From assembly GCA_038087015.1 (NCBI GenBank), contig JASBNA010000053.1, positions 124,001-188,000 on the forward strand: a DNA stretch of 64,000 nt. The letters are read 5' to 3'. This DNA is from Cerrena zonata. Its lineage: Eukaryota > Basidiomycota > Agaricomycetes > Polyporales > Cerrenaceae. The notes under the pieces were generated by a model. That model worked only from the letters and a program-made list of their open reading frames with translations. It had not been told where the DNA came from and did no database searches. The translations under genes and the position numbers were made by a program. Below, piece by piece: positions 25,001-35,492 of the stretch; positions within the stretch are counted from its first letter, which is position 1, and every line of letters begins with the position of its first letter.

Positions 25001-27917
25001 TGAGGCTTTCACCTTTAGCTGCAGTTACGTCTGTCACTGTCTGGATGTCGACTATTAAAGCCAGCACTTCCTTTTCTGCCAGTAAGAGGGTATCAAGAGC
25101 AGTGCGATGACGGCTAGGATCGGATTCGTCATGCTGCTTCATTTCCGCCAACTTAATATGTGCTTCAATCTAAATCAATATCCATCAAAATGGAATTCAC
25201 ATAACATCATGAAGATACAGACCTTGTCATGTCGTTCGTCCATATATGTGCGCCAATTTTGTTCTTTCATACCCTATTAAGATTGTCATTTATCACTGTT
25301 CCTGAAGAATACTAAGCTTACCTCAAGGACCTCACCGATAGATTTCAATATACCGGGTTTGTTAATTCGATCAGTTTGCAACTGACCCACTTGAGGATGG
25401 GTGCAGATACCACGAAGTTTCGCAGCCATGATCGTAATGCATGGGTGTCTGCTTCCCAGTTCTCAGTTACAGCAACTCCACGTGCATCTAGCCCGAGGTC
25501 CAGTAATGCTCTCTCAACGTGTTGATCATAAACCTACGATAGGCATGTTGAAATTAGAGCGAATAAAATATTTGGTTAAACAACACCTACGTGACGTTCT
25601 ATTTTCCCGAGCTCTATTGGGACAAGAAACCGAGTTTGTCTGGGTATGGTTAATTCATCCTTTACCGTATTCTTCATGGTTCTGAACACAAAATAATAGG
25701 GTGAGGTGAGTACGTGTTGGATGAGAACAAATCATACCTGATGGAATATTTAGTGAAGAGCTGAGCAAATTCCTGAGCATAGCTGGGTCGTAGCAAACAT
25801 GACCAAACGCGCCAATGGTCAGTCACATCCTTAACTCGGAGGAACCTATTTGATACCGTTGGCAACATAACATTAGTCAAACCAAACGAAGGACTTACTT
25901 TAAGACATGGATCATGTCTGAAATTTGAGAACGAGCAGGCGTTCCCGATACCGCGAAGGAGGATAATCTGGGTATGAGTGAGACCATCTCCCTAGAAAGA
26001 ATTTTAGTATCTCATTTCTAGTGCTAATGACAACTCTATACGTACTCTGTTTTCCCACCACCGGCCATCTGCACCTCATCCATGATAACACGGTACCATT
26101 CGCACATGATAAGAGGACTCCTGGGCCGTTCAACATTCTTATATTGAACATTTGCTCTTTGTGGTCTGACAGGAGGGGGTCGTGCGACGCCTAAGTCTTG
26201 CTGTAGAACAAGATATGTCGTGATGACCACGTCAAACCCGCTCACATAAGTACACCAGTCAACTAAGCCATCGTCCTCAGTTTCTTGCTTGACGTTAACC
26301 GGAGCGGTAGACTTAGAGAGCACCTTAATGTCCCAGTTGTGGTCTTCTTGTTTCACGTTGCTGGTGCGCTTAATCTTTGTGCCATTCACGGCGGCAACGT
26401 CTCGTACAGCCTTCCTATTCGATTTCTTGTCCTTCCGTCCTCGTTCTTGTCGAATCTCCTCGATATCAGCTTCTGAAATGGGGACCTTAACCTTCGACCA
26501 GCCATCGTACACGAGGACTTTAAGGGTAGGAGCATGCTTGCGTAGTTCGTCAATCCATTGAGGCGCAAGAGATCCAGGCGTAACGATCAGAGTAGTCTAT
26601 TGGTGGTGTTAGTTTTCGAACGCGACTCGGAACAATTGAAATACGCACTGGCACCTCTCTCACATCAATCTTTGCCACAGAATCCCATATTCTATGCGTC
26701 GGATTACGTCCGACTGCGGGATTCAGCAGAATGAGTGCAATGCACTCTAAAGTCTTCCCTAGTCCAGGTTCTTCAGCAAGAATACCACCTAAAGGCGCAT
26801 CATCGCTAGGCTTGGTAAGAGAGACATGACCAGTGAGTCGATTGAGGTAGAAATCATGGCCTTCTAGTGAAACGAGCTCCCAGAATAAAGGAAGTCGATT
26901 ATCGTCGGACGTATCAATCGGGATGATCCTTCCTTCTGGTGATATACGCTTTCCTTCGCGAGATAGCAACCAGGCAATGCTCCTCTGTTGGAATGGGAGA
27001 AGAGTCGGAAGTAGAGGTTTGGGCTGAATAGCTGTATCTACTTCGGGTGATGGGGGTGAGGGTGCTGGACCGAGAATAGAGAACAGGAACCGGATGTCGA
27101 TTGAGTTCTCGAACCTCTGAGGTAAAGGCTTGTCATGAGGAAGCAGAAAGTTGAGGACACGTCGCTGGGACTCCTCGTCATCCGTTGCATTCCGAGATTT
27201 GAGGGAAAGTGGTTGGCAAATCGCAGGAAAGAGGATCGAGATATTGACCTCCACATGTAACCGGAACGCTAATTGTTGGTCCCTCAACTCCCGAATCGGA
27301 ATACTCTTAATCATGAGGTTCGCGTCAAGTTGGAACCTGTTACTCAATGAGTTGGCGAGGTGAAGAATGTCAGTGAAATCCTTCGAGTGGAAGTCGTGAT
27401 CAGAAAGATCCGCTTCTGCACCCAACGGAGGCAAGACCAAGATCCTGTCATGGCTACGTGGAGTGTAGAGGGCAATTTTGATAGGGCTGTAATCCTCGCG
27501 TCCAAGGGTTACTTTACCCAAGTCGAGTGGCAAGAGAGTTCGATTTTGGTCTAGAAGTATGAAGAGCTCTTCCAGACCGAAGGAGAAGGTCACATTAGCA
27601 TCGTATTCCATCACAAAAGTATGCGAATACGCGGGTATCCGAGTGGCACAGTTGTTGTGAGGCTCGAATTTTCGTTCCGTAGAGATATCTGCTAGAGGTG
27701 ATAGTCTCGCATTCTTTTTCTCTCGAGACGAGTCAGGAGAAGGGGATCGTGCGCGTTTCTTGCCTGTGGTCTTCTTCAAAGAGTCGGAACGGGACCTCTC
27801 CCCAACCTTAGCCTGGACAAGGTCACGAAGGGCAGTGATAGATACATTCTCGTAACTCGGCCGAGAATGACTGAAGTCTCTTAGTCCTAGAGAGTGATGG
27901 GAAGTCGCTAACCTCAT
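22016..27917 (-). CDS. SHPRH/Irc20-like SNF2 helicase with RING E3 domain (one-base frameshift)
   Basis: Eighteen exons run from ATG 27917 to TAG 22016: 27917-26649, 26596-26046, 25991-25899, 25845-25738, 25681-25591, 25533-25322, 25273-25223, 25169-24747, 24688-24601, 24538-23747, 23685-23619, 23566-23321, 23267-22900, 22848-22822, 22766-22670, 22609-22476, 22425-22227, 22172-22016. About 1657 aa if the frame is restored. Walker A is EEPGLGKT (about 382), motif II DEVQ (about 596). A long insert carries LRGICTHPQVG. A C3HC4 RING (CILC...CAHIFCEGC...CPIC, about 1310-1360) precedes the helicase C-terminal lobe (TILFSTWADSL, ERENAGLNIT). This order is that of SHPRH/Irc20 proteins, DNA-damage-tolerance ubiquitin ligases. 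Exon 6 is 212 nt: one base is missing in the A-run at 25418-25420. Confidence 0.85.
25418..25420 (-). other. Frameshift site in the SHPRH-like gene
   Basis: On the coding strand, CTG CGA AAC breaks the reading before LRGICTHPQVG; with a fourth A the frame would read through the expected L-R-K-L-R-G. Exon 6 length (212, not 213) agrees. The lesion is in a homopolymer, so a sequencing or assembly error is as likely as a true mutation. Confidence 0.7.
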
Positions 27918-28199
27918 GTTGCCGTGAAGAGCTCTCAGTGAAAGTGGTGGTAGTCAATCAAGTCGCGTATATATTAGGCGCTACTAATGTCTTACGGTTG
28001 CATCTAGTCGCGTAGATCGTGAAGATCAAAACAGCACGAACAGTGTTATGATATAGCTGCAGAACCTAGGGAGAGCATATTAATATACGACGTGATGAGA
28101 AGGTGGTCTGGTACCCAGCCGTTAGAGGTCGCACCCCACCACCAGTTCGAGTGGCTACTACGACTCGGAGACCATGAAAAACATAACTCCGATGATGCT
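27918..28199. other. Upstream region of the SHPRH-like gene
   Basis: No supported gene. It probably holds the promoter of the helicase gene (minus strand). No clear TATA box or known operator was recognised. Confidence 0.4.
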
Positions 28200-28350
28200 A
28201 TAAAAGGCAAACACTTGAGATCATAACATAAGCAAATAAACAATATTACATCCCATCAGCAGGCGGTCGAATCTTCACGTTCTGTCAGTTACACAAATTT
28301 ACCCCAAGCCTTAGGATGTGGCAACACTTCTGCTTATGATATAATACACC
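28200..28350 (+). pseudogene. Possible relic of an F-box paralog 5' end
   Basis: It begins with the ATAAAAGGCAAACACTTG promoter block shared with 5780-5810. About 110 bp later it has ATGTGGCAA then TTCTGCTTATG, comparable to the start of F-box paralog 2 (ATGTCACAA then TTTTGCCTTATG). The frame stops at once and no F-box exon follows. Weak but positional evidence of a third, truncated copy. Confidence 0.35.
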
Positions 28351-28754
28351 TTCCACACACAAATCTACTTGTTTGACCCGCTTCCTACTCTCTGTCTAGT
28401 AGAGAATATCCTCGGAATAGGGCCGACTCGGATTTCGAGTCGAGACTTGACTATGCATACAACACCTTGCACAACTTGCGTACTCTTGTTACGGAGTCGG
28501 AACATGGTGAACGCACGAGAGGGGGAGATGTAGCGAGTGATTGATTGTGGGGATTGGATCATCACGGGATAGGTGTCATATTTGTAGAGATTAGATAATT
28601 ATATCCAACTTCCTGGCTTCTATTGATTTATCATTTCCAAGGAGAACCGCATTGGTTTAGAGCTGGGAATCGTATCGCTATAGCACCGTCCATGGACTTG
28701 TGTCACTTAAAACCACAGACGACATCCCGGAAGTGCAGTCTCTCACATAACCCC

Positions 28755-30021
28755 ATGATTCCCTATCGGTCTCTTTCTTTGTACAAGCGATACGCTCCTA
28801 GTAACGATTTTCTACCAGCTCTCCTCACATCGGTACAGGGCTACTGTTTCGACACAGGACACGACGATGGCAGAGAGCAAAAAATACTCATTGCTGCGAC
28901 GATTGTGACATGCGTTAGTTTTGGTAAGCATTGGTGCTCTGCTGTTCTTTGTCAACTAAAATAACCTATCTAGTATTGCAACTGATCGCTGGAATGATCT
29001 GCCTCCGTGCATTGTGGATATCCAGAAGCAAATCGCAGACCAAACTAACCAACTATCTCATTTTCCATACCCTTTCGATGGAAGTCGTCAATATTATAGG
29101 GCTAGTAACTGCAGCCCTTGTATTCCGACTGTTCTTTTTTCCCATCAAAGATATCTGGGCGAAGAGAGAGTGTTTTCCCAACGACAGCCGCCTTCAGGAT
29201 TTTGCGTTCGATTCTATATTCCGGGAGGCCGAACGATTATATGCTAGGCTTTCGATACTGACTGGGATATCAAACTTCACATTCGGCATAAGTGGACTAT
29301 TAACAGATGCAATGCTTGTGAGCGAGCTCAACTCCGCTTGTTGAAAGGTAGACTAACCTTCACCAGATCTGGCGTTGCCGACAAATATGGAAATTCAGTA
29401 TGTTCGCAAGACCGAACCTCATTATCGTATTCCCAATTTTGCTGTTTGTGGGCTCCATAGGTATGTACTTTTCGGGCGACTGACATAGCATTACTGAACT
29501 TATGCTAGGACCGCTCGGGTGGTCATGTCTAACTGGCATTCAATCCGACAGCTCTACCATTGTTTATTTTGTCCTGACCCTCACTCTCAACATTATCCTC
29601 ACGACTTTGATCATTTTGAGACTATGGCAATGTAAGCTTCAGCTACGAAATGTGCTGGGCAACGAGCATGGAAAACATTACGACATTCTTACTGTCGTTT
29701 TTGTGGAATCCGCCTCTATGAACGCAGTTTGCTCTATCCTCCTCCTCGCGAGTTCGCTTCATACAACGATTTCTGTGGGATCTTCTATCATGGGAAACCT
29801 CCTTGATGTCTGGGTTGGTGTTACCCCAGCCGTGCAGGTAAGCAGCCATACTCTCGATCTGCCATATGAATATTTTGATTTATTCTTTCTGTTTCCAGGC
29901 GTGTTCGAACTGTCTCATCATATATCGTGGTACAAAACGGTCGTATGGGAGCTGGAGTAACAATGTTACAATAACGAACCCCTCTACTGCTATTTTCGTG
30001 ACACCCTCCTCTAACTCATGA
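28755..30021 (+). CDS. Orphan seven-helix membrane protein, copy 3
   Basis: Exons 28755-28923, 28974-29317, 29367-29460 (94 nt), 29509-29837 and 29899-30021 give 352 aa without lesions. Key segments are YKRYAPSND, VLQLIAGMICLRALW, SMEVVNIIGLVTAALVF, IWRCRQIWKF, LTLNIILTTLIILRLW, LGNEHGKHYD with FVESASMNAV, and NCLIIYRG, then a short tail with YGSWSNNV shared with copy 1. All intron phases equal those of copies 1 and 2. The first ATG giving the RYAP start was chosen; in-frame codons upstream are not conserved. Integral membrane, function unknown. Confidence 0.8.
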
Positions 30022-30541
30022 GCGGTGAGCATGGCGATGACGCAAGTGATGGTTAATTACTAATAACTCTTCCAGTATCCTCGGTCCCATCTCTCACACT
30101 ATAGAGCAGTGTTTTGGGCATTGTACGTTACAAAGACCTATCTATTCGCTCGCAGCCATGCCTACCACTTTGTCATACTAGCCTGTGCACTGAAATGCGA
30201 ATAATGGCATCATGAGATCCTTGCTCAACATTCAATACCTTCGATTATGTCTCCAGATCGTTCACCGCTTGCATAGCTTTGGGATAAATATCTTCGCGAT
30301 TATATCAATTCAGAAATAGTGAGTGCTTGTTTGAAACTGTCAAGTTCTGATGGGCCATCACTACAGCCTCCTATTTTTCTATTGAACATCGTGCTCGTTT
30401 GAGGTACAATCTCTCAATGTTGACAGATCATCTAAACGGTGTCAAGGGACAGAGATCGACCATCTGCACATGCCCGCAATGGAATGTATTGTTTTGATTA
30501 GAGCTTTCTAAACGTGAATGTTAAGCTACATCAATTCCATA

Positions 30542-30760
30542 AAATGCTACACTCCCGAAAGGTTGTAACAATCCCTCAATGGTTGCTTCAATGCCTCCAT
30601 TCAGACGATATGCACCCAATACTATTGACCTTTTGATTCCCCCCCCCTTTTTAGTGGTCGCGATTGCACGTATTCTGACCCATTTCACAGAGAGAAGAAG
30701 GTATTCATCATAGCAATATTTGTTACATGTGCTAGCTTCGGTATGCTTAATTATTCTTTC
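30542..30760 (+). pseudogene. Relic of membrane-gene exon 1 (copy 4)
   Basis: A conserved leader is followed by ATG at about 30579 reading MVASMPPFRRYAPN, the family's start. The frame soon breaks. A TTTGTTACATGTGCTAGCTTCG|GTATGC block near 30730-30745 matches the exon 1 end and donor of the intact copies. No later exon follows. Confidence 0.6.
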
Positions 30761-30841
30761 GTACTATCCGCGCAATCTCTGAATTAGGGATGTATTTCTT
30801 TGGTCGAAGTTCTCCAAATCCGGATGAGAAGATGATCCATC

Positions 30842-31160
30842 GATTCAATAAAATGCTGCACTCCCGAGAAGTTGCAATCATTCCTCAATGTGTGCTTCAA
30901 GGCCCCTATTCAGAAGATACCCATCCAATGATTTTGGAGATCTTGTTTTGCCCCCTTTTTTGCTTATGACTGTGTGAACTCCTACTCGTCGGTCGGTATG
31001 AGAGGTGAAGGAAATAATCATCATGGTAACATTTGTAACATGCGGTAGCTTCGGTACGTTTATCTATCCTTTCATCTGTTATTCGATCGTTCTATTGAAC
31101 ACAACTTGAACGTACCAAGTACTGCGATTTATTGCTGGCGCGGTCTGCATTCGCATGCTT
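30842..31160 (+). pseudogene. Relic of membrane-gene exon 1 and start of exon 2 (copy 5)
   Basis: It repeats the leader seen at 30542, then LFRRYPSND, the exon 1 end (AACATGCGGTAGCTTCG and its GTACGT donor), an intron, and the first 40 bp of exon 2 (RFIAGAVCIRML). At about 31160 it stops abruptly and runs directly into the 3' end of a family-E relic on the other strand. Confidence 0.6.
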
Positions 31161-32135
31161 GCCGCCTCTTCCTCCGTCCTCTTCACCCTCTGCTCCTCTG
31201 CCCTCCTTGCTCTCTCCTGAAGCATATCATTCCCGCATGTGTATTTTAAAACTAAGATCCGACTGTGCTTTCTTACGTCTCGTCTCGTAATATTTTGCAA
31301 GAATGTCTGACTCGGCAAATTGTCTCTTGCGTTTCGGGTCGTAGGGATTGGGATTTGGAGCAGATTGCTCACTAGAGAGAGGACCCTGGAAGAAAATGTC
31401 AGGTTTTTGGCCTATCAACTGCCGAGAATGGCTGACAGAAACGTGAAGGTCGTCCTGGATGACTACCCTGCTGTCTCCGTCAATAACCGGGACGTCCTTG
31501 AAATAACCTGCCCGGAAGTTTCTGCGAGAATATTTTTGCACCACAGTATAGGAATTGTGATAAAAAGTGATAGCAGAGGTGTAAAGGAGGCGGTAGAAGT
31601 TGTTAGCAAACCAATAATCCATGTACTTGAATGGAATGTCATTGGGCGCAATTTGGTGCAGGGTGTCTGCTGCAAGTGTGAGCTCAAAGATAGTGGATTA
31701 GAACGGACGATTGAATCTAACGACGTAGCAGCATTTGGCCTTGCTGTCGTTGACTTTGAATACCTTCTCACTTGACTCGTACATCGTAATAGTGTCCTTC
31801 GCACTGGGAATGGTATCATTGTTGGAGCCACTCGGCTCACGGGCACGCTCGACTCGAACTACGCACCTCTGGATTCCGAGATGGTCGTAAAGTGGGTGAT
31901 AGAAGTAGTGTATAATATGGGCTAAGATAAATATAAGGAGGGATCCTTTGGTACACTTGTAGGGCTTGAGGTGGGTGGTCTTGCACTTGGCAAGCTCGTC
32001 ACCGCGTTTGGAATGTACGGCATAGTTCCTCGCAGAGTATTCAGGTATTTGCTCATAGACAGCTCTAGGAAGAGCCCAACTGTGATACATATGAGACATT
32101 TTCCGTGGCAGGTAACAGACGGCCAAAGGCCCAGA
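31161..32135 (-). pseudogene. Family-E paralog, decayed
   Basis: The minus strand matches family-E gene 1 over most of its length: GDELAKCKTTH, KCTKGSL, RVERAREPSGSN, KAKCCYVVRFNRPF, then (other frame) MDYWFANNFYRLL, NFRAGYFKDVPV, DPKRKRQFAESD and a Glu/Arg-rich tail. A stop at 31698-31700 and a frameshift directly after RPF break it, further shifts occur towards the C-terminus, and the N-terminal 60 residues are missing. Confidence 0.8.
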
Positions 32136-32266
32136 GTGATACGGAGAACTTCAATGGCCCGGGGGGAAAATGAGCTTATTATAAAGTAGGCGCACAACCG
32201 ATCTAATCTAATCTTTCCTTCAGTACAGTGACGCACCCATAACATTGACAAGACCTTGAATCTCAA

Positions 32267-33078
32267 AACCTTCACGTTAGCGTTGTCCTCTATTTGCGAC
32301 GAACCTACTGAGTATATCTTATTGAATATCACCGTGTATGACCCCTATATCTGTGAGATACGATTCGACTCTGGGCTTACACACTTTGAGTCGCAGCCTA
32401 GGAGTTCTCGATAATGCCTCAAATAACCTTCGTCCTGTCACGAATAGTGGGTTGTATGGACGATTTGTGTCAGAGTGTTGTATGTATACTCTAAAGGAAG
32501 ACGACTTTCTGACCTCTTTCTTCCAGATTTTAGTCTAATTGTGGAGCATTGTAACCGGTGCCCCGACGGCTCACCCCTACATCAAAAGCGCATGCAGCTC
32601 ACGCGTTCCCGCTATGAGTACTTCGAATGGACAAAAATGAATAATGCAGGCGGCACCGAATCGACGAAGTGGTTCATAAAGGATGCGATTAGTGTCAAGG
32701 ATGCGAAATGTCCGCATGTCCGCATGTCCGTATGTCCGCTGACGTTCGGCATACTCTATCTGTGGAAATTGTGTCGATATACGCTATTGTGTATAGGAAA
32801 TCAAGATACGTGAGTGTCAATGCTATATAACCTTGTGATGTCTATAACGCCTACTCACACACCCTGTATAAAAAACCTTATGTACCCAAGAACCATACCT
32901 CATATCCCCCATTACCATGCCAGAGATAACGAATATTACACCCTCAGTAACTACTCCGGTTACCTCCCCAATTCATATGTCTACAACAACCCCATCGTCC
33001 ACGAATCCGAGTCTAGCTCCTAAAGTGCGAAATCTACGTTCTCCAACCTAGTACCATCTGATCGGAGGTCAATCTTAC
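32267..33078 (+). repeat. 812-bp near-identical repeat R1, copy 1
   Basis: Same length and about 99% identical (seven differences counted by eye) to 38751-39562, in direct orientation. Both edges are sharp: homology starts at AACCTTCACG and ends at AATCTTAC. It contains an ATGTCCGCATGTCCG microrepeat, a TATAAAAAACC box near 32870 and the first 42 codons of a small protein frame. No terminal inverted repeats are seen. Confidence 0.85.
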
Positions 33079-33246
33079 AGAAAGGGTCGAGTGCTCCAGC
33101 TCCCAAGGATTTTGAAGCATCCTTTGGCAAACTTTCGAGTTCCTTTGGGTTCGGCGGAACGACGGTGGCTTACAAGTTACCAAAGAGGAAGAAAGACGAG
33201 AACGTAAACCACAATAAGACTACTCAGAAGGATATCGGCAAGTAGT
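32920..33246 (+). pseudogene. Small agaricomycete-type protein gene, frameshifted
   Basis: ATG at 32920 opens MPEITNITPSVTTPVTSP and runs 42 codons to TAG. One base out of register, the sequence continues coding-like: VPSDRRSILQKGSSAP, KDFEASFGKLSSSFGFGG, KLPKRKKDENVN to TAG at 33246. Supplying one base at the junction joins the two, so a one-base deletion is likely. Small proteins with a SFGFGG-type motif and basic tail are familiar from agaricomycete gene sets, without known function. The R1 repeat covers its promoter and 5' half. Confidence 0.45.
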
Positions 33247-33694
33247 AAGTTTTCCCTGTCTCACACGGTTTTCAATTCACTGAGTGGTATCTGTGTAAGA
33301 TATGAACTAGCACTGCAGAGAATTATCTTGTCAAAATAGCATAGACCGGATAGAAAAATACTGGATCTGTTATCTCGGAGAGGATTCGAGACACAGGTTT
33401 TGATAGCACATGAGGATAGCCCTATTTCCGAGGAGATCCCGGAACCATGCCGTATCGAAAATACCATTTCGAAAACAGAAATCTGGATCTGGATTTCAAT
33501 GAGCTCCTCTTTCTAAATAGGCATTGACTTACATTCATTTGGCACATTCTAGCACCCACTTACCAACGAATATTGACTCAATCCAGCCTGTTTCAAGATG
33601 CTCGGCTCCCATCTTGACAACGTCAGTTGTCTTTGGGAAGTTTAGGCAGGTTTAGGCTACATTGTGCTATCTTTGATTGTTGCCGCTTACGTAG

Positions 33695-34310
33695 ATGGGA
33701 AGCTATATGTCATCGCTGGTATTGGATACTCAACTCGTCCTGGAGAATACTGACGTCTGCACTCTGTCCAAATTATCCTTGATCACGTCATTGGGGGATC
33801 GTCGGTTGGTATGTCCCGCACATATTCTCTTCACCTAGTATGCGGCCATACTTACAATGACAATCTTCGTCTTCAGATGTCTCATTATTATTTCTGTGTA
33901 ATCTCATCCATTTACGCTTCGCAGTGTAGCTCTATCCTTGACACGATCAAGAACATTAACCAATCCAGACGCGTCCTGTTTACGGTACGCTTATGACTCA
34001 CTTGTATCTGCGGGCAAAAGGTTAAGTTTCTATGTCTAGAATACGACCGATGGACACTCGCCTAGTCATAGATACCGAAATTTGTGTCAGCCGATCCTTC
34101 GGCATGCTCTCACAGGTCCAATAGTGAGTTTCTCCCAAATGTCATTTCGATCTAAACCGAAGTCAACTTACGCGGTTATAAATATCAAAGCTTTCTCTCG
34201 TGTCAGAAGCCTATATTGCACGGGTCTTTGGCAGTTCACGAATATTTGCAAACATTTCTTACCCTATCATAAGTCCCGAAGCTCTGGTCAGTGATGGTAT
34301 CCTGCATTAA
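33695..34310 (+). CDS. Possible four-exon gene, unrecognised
   Basis: Four segments join with all introns in phase 0 and good GT/AG signals: 33695-33808, 33877-33984, 34040-34123 and 34191-34310, giving about 141 aa ending EALVSDGILH. Upstream DNA is open in another frame (LIVAAYVDGKLYVIAG), so exon 1 or its frame may be wrong, and the gene may be truncated. No family is recognised. Confidence 0.35.
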
Positions 34311-34599
34311 TGTAAGAATCAATTGATTATGTCCGATTAAAAAACACTGACTCGATTATAGATCCTTGAAATCTGGCCGCCTTGTTTCCCACGAGGATTA
34401 CAGAAGATGTTGTCTGTTATGGTCTCGGGTGCTTATAGTCTATCAGAACGGAAGTGCCCTATGCTTTGCACCTTACGATCGAGCAATTGTCATCCTGTTA
34501 TTCTGGTTCCAATGCAACTTACTCGTCGCGTACATAATACCATATGCTGATATAAACATTCTAATTTTACCTATATACCATTCTTTCATGGTCAATTTC

Positions 34600-35155
34600 A
34601 AGTGATAATTGTGACTTACAGACTCAGAGGGACTTTGTGCGATGATTGTAGGTAGATGAGAATAAATATACAGAATGACAGCATACAGTAAGGAAGGCTC
34701 TCGTATCAATTGTCTAGCCGGATTCACAGGAACTGTCCATATCCCCCCAAGCAGAAAGAACTAGCAAATGAAGAAAAGAAATAAGAGGTAGGAAAAGCGC
34801 ATGCGATAAGATAGATAATAGGTCGTCTCAAGTTAGTGAGGACGACATATCTGTCATAGTCAGGGGAGACGCGAAGACAGCAGTGGAATGATTTTGGGTA
34901 GAGACAGGGTTGCTTGTAGTCACGAAGAAGGGTGATGCCAGGAACCAGATCGTATGCCGCAGGCACTTTTCCTTTTCCTCCTCCGCCAAGTGGACATAGA
35001 CTCTTAGTTACATGTCTCTTCGTGGTCGCGATGTTGTGTTGTGCAGCTTGTGCTGATATATACCTGTTAATCATACCTCTAACTGTAATATCTGGATTAT
35101 AGTATTGATATCATCATTTCGTGGACAGTATGATAATTGTGACCTACAGGCTGCC
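34600..35155 (+). repeat. Rearranged duplicate of the family-E / membrane-gene 3' region
   Basis: 34640-34900 matches 17100-17340 (last exon and 3' flank of membrane copy 2, minus-strand sense). 34925-35155 matches 16870-17095 (3' flank of family-E gene 1). It is noncoding here: the membrane exon has no partner exons and the family-E coding part is absent. Confidence 0.6.
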
Positions 35156-35492
35156 ATAGCGAACATCCGGTAGTAAAAAGTGGTGGTATTCAGCGAAAAT
35201 GCATTTATACCATAGCAAACACACTACACACCTCTGGTCCCTTTCCAAAAAGCTTCCCATTCATTCACAATTTCTAACATACCTTGTAGGACTCCCCAAG
35301 TTAATAACTGTTAATAACATGTGAATAAATATGTGAAAAACACGTGTGAGAAAAACCCAACTTACTCACTAGACGCTAATCCTTGCGCGTGCTGCCAACA
35401 AACACGTTGACATTGTCCATCGCTCTCTCTGAATCTCACCTGGTCCTCGTTTGCGATTTGAGGGCACAGTTTGGAATCCTTAAATTGTCACC

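Noticed and set aside
32338..33023. Three short frames duplicated exactly in both R1 repeats
   Set aside because: Identity follows from the recent duplication, not from selection; their composition and overlaps do not look coding.
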